Below are positions 43,958 through 52,483 of a stretch of DNA of 64,000 bases, in pieces; within the stretch, counting starts at the first letter, position 1, and every line of letters begins with the position of its first letter. Source of the DNA: Paenibacillus methanolicus (GTDB lineage Bacteria > Bacillota > Bacilli > Paenibacillales > Paenibacillaceae); the NCBI RefSeq assembly GCF_008124765.1, contig NZ_VNHS01000010.1, positions 338,156 to 402,155 on the forward strand. Direction: 5' to 3'. A model generated the notes under the pieces. That model saw nothing but the letters and a program-made list of their open reading frames with translations, did no database searches and was not told where the DNA came from. Made by a program: the position numbers and the translations under genes.

Positions 43958-44182
43958 TGCACGCACCTCCGCAAATGACAAGCTTTTCTTCGTGTTATAT
44001 AACCTTACATTATGCGAAGAGGTGCTGAACTTCAAGACCAAACGTTAACCAAACTTTCAAGTCAGCCTCGTTATTTTGGAAAGGGTTCACAAAATCTCAA
44101 ATTGAGCCTCTGGTTTCACAGTCAAGCCATCGGCCATGCGCTATAATGGATCTACCTTCATTTGGAAACGGGAGTGCTGCGC

Positions 44183-45343
44183 TTGCCGAAAACGAAAATC
44201 TTCCTGAGCTCCGTCAACGAAGACGGCCTCCGGCCGCTTCGCCAGCATACGTTCCGCGAGCTGCATGGTCTCGGGCACGAACCGCTCATGTGGGAGGAGA
44301 ATCTCGGGCCTTGGCCGATGCACGTCAATCCGGTCGTCAAGTGTTTGGAGGCCGTTGCAGAATCGGATATTTATTTATTATTTATTGCGACCAAAGCCGG
44401 AACATACTATCCCGACGCCAAACGCACGGTGACGCATCTGGAATTCATCAAAGCATGCGACCGCGGCAAAACGGTGCTCGTATTCGCGGACATTGAAGTG
44501 AAAGCGCTCTTTTTCGGCAAAGCGAAGCCTCGGATCGACGCCTACCGCGAGCATATGAAGCTGGAGGCGCGGCGATATCCGGAGCCGGAGGAGCTGCTGG
44601 CGATGCTGGCCGGCCACGACGATTTGCCGAAGCACATCGACCCGTACGTGTGGTTCTTCCTGCACGACATGATGACGCGCGGCGTGTTCATGGACGATTT
44701 GCGGCATGGCGTGCCGGTCGACTGGCGGACGTACTTGAGCGATTTGCTGCGGCGGGGGACGATTTTGCTGCCGATGGAAAGCTCCTTCCTCGCGAACCAA
44801 AGACGGGTCGAGCTGCTGGACGAGGCGTACCAGGTGGTCTCGGACCTCGTGCCGATGCTGCGGATGGCGCCGCTGGCGGATTGGACCGTTTTCCTGCGCC
44901 ATATCGTGGGACGAATGGACGGCGGGCGGATCGAGCACCGGTACGGCGGTTTCATGACCGAGACGGCCGGGACGTACGAGGCGTGCGTCGCCGCCACGCT
45001 CTACCGGTACGACGACGAGCAGAACCGGCTGCTGTACGCGGGCGGTTCCGGCTCCGAGGCGGGGCCGGCCTTTTATTCGCTGAGCCGCAAGGATTCCTAC
45101 GTCGTGCTGACCTATAATATGGGCCACGGCGCGCAGGCGGTCTACTTCACGGACGCCAAGCGCATGTTCTACTGCTGCATCCGCAGCGGACGCTACGTGC
45201 TCACCTTGCATATCCCGTCCGGCCCGAGCTGGAACGCGGAGCGCTTCATGCTCTACCAAGAGAGTGTAATCGATGGTATAATCAATAAAAATCCGTACAT
45301 GATCGAATTTATCAAAATGGTCTTAGGAGGCTTGCAGTCATGA
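44183..45343 (+). CDS. DUF4062 protein with an unknown C-terminal domain
   Basis: 386 residues starting at TTG 44183 (GGGAG 8 bases upstream). N-terminal DUF4062 domain (about 1-110): KIFLSSVNEDGLRPLRQ, CLEAVAESDIYLLFIATKAGTYYP, VTHLEFIKACDRGKTVLVFAD. This TIR/SLOG-like fold is common at the start of bacterial signalling and defence proteins. The remaining 270 residues have a helical middle and a GAF-like beta-rich end (ETAGTYEACVAATLYRYDDE, DSYVVLTYNMGHGAQAVYF); family not recognised. A TATAAT at 44142-44147 is a plausible -10. The stop overlaps the start of the next gene by 4 bases. Confidence 0.75.
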   Translation: MPKTKIFLSSVNEDGLRPLRQHTFRELHGLGHEPLMWEENLGPWPMHVNPVVKCLEAVAESDIYLLFIATKAGTYYPDAKRTVTHLEFIKACDRGKTVLVFADIEVKALFFGKAKPRIDAYREHMKLEARRYPEPEELLAMLAGHDDLPKHIDPYVWFFLHDMMTRGVFMDDLRHGVPVDWRTYLSDLLRRGTILLPMESSFLANQRRVELLDEAYQVVSDLVPMLRMAPLADWTVFLRHIVGRMDGGRIEHRYGGFMTETAGTYEACVAATLYRYDDEQNRLLYAGGSGSEAGPAFYSLSRKDSYVVLTYNMGHGAQAVYFTDAKRMFYCCIRSGRYVLTLHIPSGPSWNAERFMLYQESVIDGIINKNPYMIEFIKMVLGGLQS

Positions 45344-45519
45344 GCGTATTCGTCCTGAAGGAAGGCAAAGTATCGCTTGCCGTCGGCGCGCAGCCCAAAG
45401 ACGCGTTATTGTTCGCTCCCTCCAAGCAGGCCGCTCAGGCGATCCAAGAGGACCGCGCCCGCTGGAAGCGCGAGAGCGAGCTGCTGCGCGAGCGTTTCGC
45501 GCTGGCGGCGCGGCGGTAA
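45340..45519 (+). CDS. Small protein coupled to the DUF4062 gene
   Basis: 59 residues, ATGA overlap with the DUF4062 stop and AGGAGG 8-9 bases upstream, so it is translated as part of the same unit. N-terminal beta-like half (VFVLKEGKVSLAVGAQPKDALLFAPS), then an amphipathic helix rich in Arg/Glu (AAQAIQEDRARWKRESELLRERFALAARR), possibly coiled-coil. No family recognised. A terminator follows immediately. Candidate regulator, inhibitor or partner of the DUF4062 protein. Confidence 0.7.
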   Translation: MSVFVLKEGKVSLAVGAQPKDALLFAPSKQAAQAIQEDRARWKRESELLRERFALAARR

Positions 45520-45537
45520 CCGATCGGTGTAGCAAAT

Positions 45538-45578
45538 ACGGCTTCGCATCCCGTCTCGGGAAGCGAAGCCGTTTTGTT
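45538..45578. terminator. Terminator after the DUF4062 operon
   Basis: ACGGCTTCGC-TCCC arm with GGGAAGCGAAGCCGT, then TTTGTTGTTT. It may also serve the convergent gamma-glutamyltransferase gene. Confidence 0.8.
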
Positions 45579-45637
45579 GTTTATCGTGCATATCCTCACG
45601 ACGAAGAGGCTGGGCCATGGTTGCAGCCCGCGCTCCT

Positions 45638-47236
45638 CTACCACCCGATCACCGAGCCGTCGCTACGCGGGTCGGCCGCCCCGCTGATGACGCCGTCTTC
45701 GCCGATCGCGATGCCCTGCGACTGTCCCGTCCGACCGTCCCACGCGTCCAATATCTCGACCTGGTGGCCCATCGCCCGCAGCCGTTCCGCCGTCGCTTCG
45801 CCGCACCGGCTCTCGAGTTTGAGCGTATCGCTGTCCTCGCCCCAAGTGCGCCCGTATATCCAGCGCGGCAGCCCGATCGCCTCTTGAATCGTCAGGCCGT
45901 AATCGAGCACGCCGGTGACGACGGACAGCTGCGTTTGCGGCTGGCCTTCCCCGCCTTGCGTGCCGTAGAGCAGGCAAGGCTTGCCGCCGCGCGCGACCAT
46001 GGCCGGCATAAGCGTATGAAAGGAGCGTTTGCGCGGCTCCAGCACGTTCGGCGACGACGGGTCGAGACTGAAGAACGAGCCCCGGTTCTGCAAAATAACC
46101 CCGGTATCTCCCGGCACATAGGCCGCGCCGAAGTCGAAGTAGAGGCTTTGGATGAACGAGACCGCGTTGCCCGCTTCGTCCACCACGGCCGCGTAAGCGG
46201 TGTCCTGCCCCATCGCGTTCGAGAGGAACGGCGCCGGCGCGGGCCAGGCTTCGGCGATCTGGTCCCACAGCCCCCGCGCGAAGTCCTTCGACAGCAACCG
46301 CCCCATCGGAATGGCGTTGAAATCCGGATCGGTCAGCACCGCGTCCCGCTCGCGGAACGCCTTCTTCACCGCTTCGGCGGCCAGATGGTAGAAGTCCGCG
46401 GAATCGCGCGGAATGCGCGCAAGCTCCGTATGCTCCAGCATGTTCATCATAAGCAGCATTGAGAAGCCCTGGGAATTCGGCGGCATCTGGTACAGCTCGT
46501 AGCCCCTGTACGAGACGGACAGCGGCGTCACCCACTCGCCCGCGTGCTCGCGAAAATCCGCCTCGCGCAGCAGGCCGCCGTCCCGCTCGATCGCCTCGGC
46601 CATGCGCGCCGTGAAGTCGCTCGCATAGAACGCGTCGCGCCCGCCGCTCTGCAAGAGCCGCAGCGTCGCCGCAAGCTCCGGCTGCGCGAGACGCTCTCCT
46701 TCCCCGATCAGCTCGCCGTCGTCCGTCACGTACAGCTTGGCAAGCGGCGGATGCGCGCGAATGAGCCCTTCATCCTTCTCGATCCATGCCCGCAAATGCC
46801 GCGACACCGGGAAGCCTTGCTCCGCATAGCCGATCGCCGGCGCGAGGAGATTCGCCCACGGCAGCTTGCCGTAGCGGCTCCATACGCTCCACCAGGCGTC
46901 GACCATGCCCGGCACCGTAATCGCGCTCTCCGCGCCCCGCTGGGGAATGCCGCTCATCCCGCGCGAGGTATAGCGCTCCGCCGACGCCAGCTTCGCGGAG
47001 CGGCCGCTTCCGTTATAGCCTTCGAACTGCTTCGTATCCGCATGATAGGACATGAAGAACGCGTCTCCGCCGAGTCCGGTCATATGCGGATAGACGACGG
47101 CCAGCGCCGCGCTGATCGCCACCGCCGCGTCGAAGGCGTTGCCGCCCTGCCGCAGCACCGCCGCGCCGACCGAGCTGGCCAAATAATGAGGCGTCGCTAC
47201 CATGGCCCCGTATACTTTCGGCATCCTATTTTGCAT
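45638..47236 (-). CDS. Gamma-glutamyltransferase family protein (YwrD-like)
   Basis: 532 residues from ATG 47236 (AAGGAGGGG upstream); no signal peptide, unlike secreted Ggt. Ntn-hydrolase of the GGT family with GGNAFDAAVA at 31-40, catalytic Thr 346 in GQDTAYAAVVD (precursor cleaved before this Thr), GILLNNRGS-type stretch VILQNRGSFFSL, and GTQGGEGQPQ near the end. It splits gamma-glutamyl bonds; the intracellular form suggests glutathione- or gamma-glutamyl-compound recycling, possibly linked with the pxp genes 4 kb away (inference). Confidence 0.88.
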   Translation of the reverse strand: MQNRMPKVYGAMVATPHYLASSVGAAVLRQGGNAFDAAVAISAALAVVYPHMTGLGGDAFFMSYHADTKQFEGYNGSGRSAKLASAERYTSRGMSGIPQRGAESAITVPGMVDAWWSVWSRYGKLPWANLLAPAIGYAEQGFPVSRHLRAWIEKDEGLIRAHPPLAKLYVTDDGELIGEGERLAQPELAATLRLLQSGGRDAFYASDFTARMAEAIERDGGLLREADFREHAGEWVTPLSVSYRGYELYQMPPNSQGFSMLLMMNMLEHTELARIPRDSADFYHLAAEAVKKAFRERDAVLTDPDFNAIPMGRLLSKDFARGLWDQIAEAWPAPAPFLSNAMGQDTAYAAVVDEAGNAVSFIQSLYFDFGAAYVPGDTGVILQNRGSFFSLDPSSPNVLEPRKRSFHTLMPAMVARGGKPCLLYGTQGGEGQPQTQLSVVTGVLDYGLTIQEAIGLPRWIYGRTWGEDSDTLKLESRCGEATAERLRAMGHQVEILDAWDGRTGQSQGIAIGEDGVISGAADPRSDGSVIGW

Positions 47237-47501
47237 CCTGGTCCCCTCCTTGGCTCGCGACAAAGGCGCACGCGGCAAGCTTGCCTGAATAAGTGCTCTC
47301 ATTGTAGTGCGGCGAGGTTTGGACCATCAACGGCTCCGAAACGATTTTGTCCTTTATTCTAACACGCCCTCTTTATTTTGTTCGTTGTGCACATGGGCGC
47401 GTCAAAGCCGGCATCGCCGAACTTCTGGAGAAGACGGATAAGTCCCCCTCCGATTGTACATATTAGGGCGTGAACAAACTCAAGCGAAGAGGAGCTTGCC
47501 C

Positions 47502-48131
47502 ATGAAAAAACTGCTGCTCGCTGCGCTGCTGGCCTTCGGCTCGGCCGCCGCATTCCCGGTAGCGATCGGCGTGGCGAACGCGGCGGATACGGACACGTAT
47601 ACCGTCAAGCCCGGCGACACAATGTGGTTTATTTCCGTCCGCTACCAAATCGGCTTGTCGGAGATTATTCAAGCCAATCCGCAAATCCGTAACCCGGCGC
47701 TCATCTATCCCGGCCAGAAGCTGACGATCCCGCTGCTCACCGCGACCAAATCGTTCGAAGCCCAGGTCGCCAAGCTAGTTAACGCCGAGCGGGCGAAGGC
47801 AGGTCTCAACCCGCTCTCGCTCAATTGGCAGCTCTCCCGCGTGGCCCGCATCAAATCGGAGGATATGCGCGACAAAGTCTATTTCTCGCACAACTCCCCG
47901 ACGTACGGCAGCCCGTTCGATATGATGAAGGCGTTCCGGATCGGCTATTCCTACGCGGGCGAGAACATCGCGGCCGGCCAGTCGACGGCGCAGGCGGTCA
48001 TGACGTCCTGGATGAACAGCCCCGGCCACAAAGCGAACATCCTCAGCCCGAACTTCACCGAGATCGGCGTCGGTTACTGCACCGGCGGCAGCATGCGCGT
48101 TTATTGGACGCAAATGTTCATCAAGCCTTGA
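47502..48131 (+). CDS. Secreted LysM-CAP domain protein (YkwD-like)
   Basis: 209 residues. Signal peptide ends near GVANAADT (27). One LysM (32-76: YTVKPGDTMWFISVRYQIGLSEIIQANP...LIYPGQKLTIP) binds peptidoglycan. CAP/SCP-like domain (82-207) with LVNAERAKAGLNPLSLN, FSHNSPTYGSPFDMM, GENIAAGQ and SPGHKANIL. YkwD-type CAP proteins occur in spores or cell walls. ATG 47502 has GAGGAGC upstream. Strong terminator follows. Confidence 0.92.
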   Translation: MKKLLLAALLAFGSAAAFPVAIGVANAADTDTYTVKPGDTMWFISVRYQIGLSEIIQANPQIRNPALIYPGQKLTIPLLTATKSFEAQVAKLVNAERAKAGLNPLSLNWQLSRVARIKSEDMRDKVYFSHNSPTYGSPFDMMKAFRIGYSYAGENIAAGQSTAQAVMTSWMNSPGHKANILSPNFTEIGVGYCTGGSMRVYWTQMFIKP

Positions 48132-48157
48132 GCGAGCGCAGCTTGCTCGAACAATGC

Positions 48158-48197
48158 AAAAAACGGTCAGACAGGAGCAGCCTGTTTGACCGTTTTT
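48158..48197 (+). terminator. Terminator after the LysM-CAP gene
   Basis: AAAAAACGGTCAGACAGG with its complement, four-base loop, then T run. Confidence 0.85.
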
Positions 48198-48238
48198 CGT
48201 TCTATTCGGACGGAGCGTCCTTCTATGGCGGCATCCGC

Positions 48239-48769
48239 TTAGTAAGCGTTGACCCCCAGCGCGTTGATCGTCTCTTCAATAAAGTACGGCTCGTCATCCG
48301 GCGTGCGCGACGTGATCCAGTTGCGGTCGACGACGACTTGCTTGTCGATGAACCGGGCCCCGGCGTCGTTCAATTCCGCGTGCAGCTCCGGATAGGCGGT
48401 AATGTTCCGCCCTTGGATGAGCCCCGCTTTCTCGAGCAGCAGCGGACCGTGGCAGATCGCCGCGATCGTGATGCCCTGCTTGTCTACCTCCCGCACGAAA
48501 TCCAGCACGCGCGAATCGTTCATCAGCTGTTCGGGCGAATGGCCGCCCGGAATGATGAGCGCCGAATAATCTTCGGCTTTCGCCTCTCCGATGCCCAAAT
48601 GGGTCGTGTAGGCGGTACCGTTTTTCCCCTTCAATTCGGCCTTCTTCTCCAGTCCGATAATAACGGCTTCATGGCCGTTTTTCGTTATCGCCTCGAACGG
48701 ATTGACCATCTCGGAATCTTCGAATTCGTTTGCTAGCAGAAACGCGACCTTCTTCGGCTGCCCTGTCAT
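48239..48769 (-). CDS. DJ-1/PfpI family protein (YfkM-like)
   Basis: 176 residues from ATG 48769 (AAAGGAAG 9 bases upstream; a GTG at 48778 has poorer spacing). Class I glutamine amidotransferase-like fold: EFEDSEM with the catalytic Glu near residue 15-20, ALIIPGGHSPEQL, and the nucleophilic elbow AAICHGP (Cys 106, His 107). Family members act as deglycases, chaperones or peptidases under stress; which one is not evident. Single gene, convergent with the LysM-CAP gene and a shared terminator lies between them. Confidence 0.9.
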   Translation of the reverse strand: MTGQPKKVAFLLANEFEDSEMVNPFEAITKNGHEAVIIGLEKKAELKGKNGTAYTTHLGIGEAKAEDYSALIIPGGHSPEQLMNDSRVLDFVREVDKQGITIAAICHGPLLLEKAGLIQGRNITAYPELHAELNDAGARFIDKQVVVDRNWITSRTPDDEPYFIEETINALGVNAY

Positions 48770-49008
48770 GCGGTCCACTTCCTTTCGTCTATCTCAAAAG
48801 TTAGCGCCCTACTGTCAGGCTGCTTATGGTGTATTACCACGGCCGGCGGGTCGGGAAACAAACTTATTTCTTGACATTTTTTTGAAAATCTAGCGCGCGA
48901 GTCTAAATCTTTCTGGCAATCTATGATACAATGTATTCTCCTACTAGCCGTCCTGAAACAAAACCAGCCTAGATTCGTCTAAAGAACAGGCAGGAGGAGA
49001 GATGCAAG

Positions 49009-49434
49009 ATGAATACCGAGTATCAAACCGCTCCGCACGCGATGATGGAGCGCAAAACCAAACGCAAGGCGGGCCCGTCGCCGCTTGCGTTTCTGCTCGT
49101 CTGGGTGCTGTTGATCGGCACCGGCGTCTTGGGCGCGATCTGGTATACCGGCAAAATCAAAGCCGATATCGCCCAAGACGTCGGCGCGCAGACGTCCGGC
49201 CAGATCACGGCGATGCAGCAGCAGTATGACGCCAAGCTGACCGCGCTCACCGCGCAGTATATGGACGATTTGACCAAGCTGCAGGGCAAGGTGGACGCGC
49301 TCAACGAGCTGCTTCAGTTCTCCAAGGACAACATGAGCTCGAAGACCGACAACAGCAACAAGCTGTATACGCAGCTGAGCGACGTCAAGAAACAGCTGGA
49401 TCAGTTGAAGAAAGAGCTGGATTTGCTGAAATGA
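49009..49434 (+). CDS. Membrane-anchored coiled-coil protein
   Basis: 141 residues: a basic N-terminus (ERKTKRKAG), one membrane segment (about 25-45), then a long heptad-rich helix (residues about 60-140: MQQQYDAKLTALTAQYMDDLTKLQGKVDALNELL ... LSDVKKQLDQLKKELDLLK). The coiled coil faces outside the cell. SD GGAGGAG 7 bases before ATG. It overlaps the next gene (phosphodiester glycosidase) by 4 bases (ATGA), so the two proteins are made together and may form a complex. Confidence 0.75.
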   Translation: MNTEYQTAPHAMMERKTKRKAGPSPLAFLLVWVLLIGTGVLGAIWYTGKIKADIAQDVGAQTSGQITAMQQQYDAKLTALTAQYMDDLTKLQGKVDALNELLQFSKDNMSSKTDNSNKLYTQLSDVKKQLDQLKKELDLLK

Positions 49435-50507
49435 ACATGACCGTCAAACAAATGAACCGGTTCGGCCTGCTCGTCACCGGTCCGTTCTTCGGGGCGCTGC
49501 TCTGGCTCATGCTCGCCCAGGTGTCCGTCACGCTGCCCGGCAGCGCGTACCCGTCCGTGCCCGAAAGCCCGTCGGCCTTGGCGCCGGAGAATACGCAGAC
49601 GCTCATCGGCTCGCTCGATACCGCCAAGCAAACGGCCATTCATACGGCGCAGTCCATCAAGCGCACGGTGCAGTTATATACGAAAACGAACGAAAGCATG
49701 AACGCGATCGCCAAGACGGCGGCCGCCCAGGCGGGGAGACCGGCGTATATTTACGACCGCCGCATTACGCGCCGGATCGGCGCCCCATCCAAGACGATTC
49801 AGTCCGGCAATATTACGGCGCAGCTGTTCGCGATCCATGCGCAGAACTTCAACGGCTACGCGTTGAAAGTGAAGCTGAAGAGTCCCGAAGCGATGCGCAT
49901 GGTGCTCGGCAAAGACAAGCTCGGCGGCGCGGAGACGACGCTCGCGGCGGTCCGGCGCACCAAGGCGATCGCCGGCGTCAACGCGGGCGGCTTCGCGGAC
50001 AGCGGCAGCAAGCGATATCCGCTCGGCACGACGATGGTGAACGGCAAATACGCCGGCGGCTTCGAGCCGACGCGCAAAGACTTGTTCTTCGTCGGGTTGA
50101 ACGACGAATTGGAGCTCGTCGGCGGCAAGTTCGCGAGTCAGGCGCAGCTCGACCGGCTGCAGCCGAAATTCGGCGCCACGTTCGTCCCGGTGCTCATGAA
50201 GAACCGCGTCATCCAGCCGATTCCATCCAAATGGCAGACCAGTCCGGCGAGGGCGCCGCGCACGGTCATCGGCAATTACAAGGACAATCAGCTGCTCTTC
50301 CTCGTCGTCGACGGGTATAACGAGAACGGCGGATCCGGCGCGACGCTGTTCGAGATGCAGCTGCTGCTCAGCCGCTTCGGCGTCATCGACGGGTATAACC
50401 TCGACGGCGGCGGATCCTCGTCGCTCGTGTTCGACGGACGCATCGTCAATCATCCTTCGGACGGCCGGCTGCGGCCGCTCCCGACGCACTTTTTGTTCTT
50501 CGATTAA
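49431..50507 (+). CDS. Exported phosphodiester glycosidase (NAGPA/DUF2233 domain)
   Basis: 358 residues. N-terminal membrane anchor (about 12-32), a 90-residue linker region, then the NAGPA-type domain (about 130-357): AGVNAGGF, FVPVLMKNRVIQPIP, ARAPRTVIGNYKDNQLLFLVVDGY, and the hallmark GVIDGYNLDGGGSSSLVFDG near residues 320-340. Related domains uncap mannose-6-phosphate diesters in animals and cleave phosphodiester-linked sugars in bacterial cell-wall polymers. Coupled to the coiled-coil gene upstream (4-base overlap). Role in wall-glycan turnover is inference. Terminator follows. Confidence 0.85.
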   Translation: MNMTVKQMNRFGLLVTGPFFGALLWLMLAQVSVTLPGSAYPSVPESPSALAPENTQTLIGSLDTAKQTAIHTAQSIKRTVQLYTKTNESMNAIAKTAAAQAGRPAYIYDRRITRRIGAPSKTIQSGNITAQLFAIHAQNFNGYALKVKLKSPEAMRMVLGKDKLGGAETTLAAVRRTKAIAGVNAGGFADSGSKRYPLGTTMVNGKYAGGFEPTRKDLFFVGLNDELELVGGKFASQAQLDRLQPKFGATFVPVLMKNRVIQPIPSKWQTSPARAPRTVIGNYKDNQLLFLVVDGYNENGGSGATLFEMQLLLSRFGVIDGYNLDGGGSSSLVFDGRIVNHPSDGRLRPLPTHFLFFD

Positions 50508-50528
50508 TAAGCTTGGACGGCATGCGAA

Positions 50529-50567
50529 CAGCCGGTTGACCGCAAGGGACGACCGGCTGTTTTTTTG
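50529..50567 (+). terminator. Terminator after the phosphodiester glycosidase gene
   Basis: ACAGCCGGT pairs with ACCGGCTGT followed by seven T. Confidence 0.9.
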
Positions 50568-50616
50568 TTGCGTTCGCGGCTAACGCAGAGCCATGCTCGA
50601 TTGGCAGTACGATTCG

Positions 50617-51354
50617 TTAGCCGAGGCTTATGTCCAACCCGCACGTCGCCAGCACGATCTCCCCTTCGAACCCCGCCGCCGCTTCTTCCGCCAGCTTCGG
50701 CAGCTCGCCGAAATGCGGCAAATGCGTCAGCACGAGCTTGCGCGCGCCTGCTTCCTTCGCGAGTGTCGCGACTTCGGCCGCATTCATGTGACCATACTCG
50801 GACGCCTCCATATCGGCGTAGAACGACGTCTCCGCGATCAGCACGTCCGCATCCGCGCAGTGCGGGATCAGCCGTTCATCGAACGTCGTGTCGGCCGTGT
50901 ATACGAGCTTGCGCCCGCCGGCTTCGAATGCCATGCCGAGGCAATAGACGCCGTGATACGTCTTGAAGAAGGTCACCGTCAGATCGTCCAACTTCAGCTT
51001 GCGGCCCGCCCCGACCGGATAAATAACCGATCCTTTCATCGACTTGTACGCGATCTCCGCCTCGGATTCGCCCGCGAAATAAATCGGCAAATTGCCTTGG
51101 CGCAGCGCAAGGTCCGACTCGATGAGACAGCCGTACTGCAAGCACCCCAGATCGGCCGTATGGTCGTAATGGCGGTGCGAGACGAACGCGCCGTCCAGCG
51201 CATGGAGCGGAATGATCCGCTGCAGCGCGGACAGCACGCCGCTGCCGCAGTCGATCAAATATCGTTTGCCGCCGCCCGTCTCGAGCAAATACCCCGCCGT
51301 CGCCTCTCCCGCCTTCGGGAAAGCGCCCCACGGGCCGAGCACCGTTACTTTCAT
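50617..51354 (-). CDS. MBL-fold metallo-hydrolase
   Basis: 245 residues from the second ATG at 51354 (GGAG 6 bases upstream). Metallo-beta-lactamase fold: GSGVLSAL, metal motif HRHYDH (His 60, 62, Asp 64, His 65), then YTADTTF, and LTHLPHFG. Resembles RNase Z-related/YhfI-type small MBL proteins; natural substrate unknown (nuclease or phosphodiesterase likely). It lies 17 bases after pxpC on the same strand, so it is probably the fourth gene of the pxp operon. Confidence 0.85.
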   Translation of the reverse strand: MKVTVLGPWGAFPKAGEATAGYLLETGGGKRYLIDCGSGVLSALQRIIPLHALDGAFVSHRHYDHTADLGCLQYGCLIESDLALRQGNLPIYFAGESEAEIAYKSMKGSVIYPVGAGRKLKLDDLTVTFFKTYHGVYCLGMAFEAGGRKLVYTADTTFDERLIPHCADADVLIAETSFYADMEASEYGHMNAAEVATLAKEAGARKLVLTHLPHFGELPKLAEEAAAGFEGEIVLATCGLDISLG

Positions 51355-51370
51355 CGTCATCTCCGCCTCT

Positions 51371-52483
51371 CTACCTGAACTTCAATCGGATTCCGGCGCG
51401 CAAACGCGCCAGCTCCCGTTCGCGCGCGAGCAGCAACCGCTCCGCTTCGCTTGCGGTTATCGCCTCGAACACGACCCGGTCACCCGGCTTCAACTGCGCA
51501 AGCAGCGGAAGATCGACGCTTGCGACCTGCGCGATGCGCGGGTAGCCGCCCGTCGTCTGTCGGTCCGCCATCAGCACGATCGGCTGGCCGTCCGGCGGCA
51601 CCTGCACCGTGCCGAAGGCTACGGCTTCGGAGAGCAGCTCGGCCGGCTGCCGAAGCCGAAGCGGCGTCCCGGTCAGCCGGTAGCCCATCCGGTCGGATTG
51701 CGGCGCGACCGCGAACGCTTCGCCATAGATTGCGTTCAAACTCTCATCGGCGAATAGCGCTTCGTGCGTCGCCGGCAGGACGCGAATGATTGCGGTCGCC
51801 GCATGCGAGGACCCGCTTGCGCCGGCTAACGCCGATCGCCCTTGCCCGGGACGTCCCGCCGCAATCGGCTCCGCTCCCGCCGCGCGCACGAGCCGCTCCC
51901 ACGGATGAAGCCCGACCGCCGACCACGTCGCGGCGAGGAACGGCCGCTCCGAAGCGGACAGCTCTCGGCTCATATGCGCCGCCATGCGGGAGCCAAGGTC
52001 GTCCGGCGCCCGGATCGCCAGCCTGTCGCCCGCCTGCAGCGCCCTGCCTTCATAGCCGCCGAGACCGCCTCGCAGGTAGGTGCTTCGGCTGCCCATCGCT
52101 TCCGGCACGTCGAAGCCGCCGGATACCGCCACGTAAGCCCGGCATCCCCGCCGCGGCCGTCCGAAGGCGAGCGTGCGCCCTGCGGGCACGTACAACGGAC
52201 GGTTCATCGGCGCCGGCTCGCCGTCGATCGCGGGCGACAGATCCCCGCCTGCGATCGCGAGCAGCGTATCTCGCTCGAACGCCAGCGATGGACCGGCCAT
52301 CGTCGCCTCCAGCACCGCTTCCCTCTCGTTGTTCCCTGCCAGCACATTCGCCATACGCATCGCAAGCGTGTCCATCGCTCCGCCCGGGGTCACGCCGAAC
52401 CGCTGCAAGCCGGGCCGGCCGAGATCCTGCACCGTCGTCAAGAGACCAGGCCGGATGACCTCGATGCTCATGCTCATGATCAT
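51371..52483 (-). CDS. pxpC: 5-oxoprolinase subunit C (KipA-like)
   Basis: 370 residues, AHS2-type biotin-dependent carboxylase-like domain with the N-terminal GLLTTVQDLGRPG and VTPGGAMDTLAMRMAN signature, GGYPRIAQVAS near the end. With PxpA and PxpB it forms the ATP-dependent 5-oxoprolinase that opens pyroglutamate to glutamate. Start ATG at 52483 overlaps the pxpB stop (ATGA); an in-frame ATG a few codons on is possible. Between residues about 200-240 the chain is Ala/Gly-rich. Confidence 0.9.
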   Translation of the reverse strand: MIMSMSIEVIRPGLLTTVQDLGRPGLQRFGVTPGGAMDTLAMRMANVLAGNNEREAVLEATMAGPSLAFERDTLLAIAGGDLSPAIDGEPAPMNRPLYVPAGRTLAFGRPRRGCRAYVAVSGGFDVPEAMGSRSTYLRGGLGGYEGRALQAGDRLAIRAPDDLGSRMAAHMSRELSASERPFLAATWSAVGLHPWERLVRAAGAEPIAAGRPGQGRSALAGASGSSHAATAIIRVLPATHEALFADESLNAIYGEAFAVAPQSDRMGYRLTGTPLRLRQPAELLSEAVAFGTVQVPPDGQPIVLMADRQTTGGYPRIAQVASVDLPLLAQLKPGDRVVFEAITASEAERLLLARERELARLRAGIRLKFR

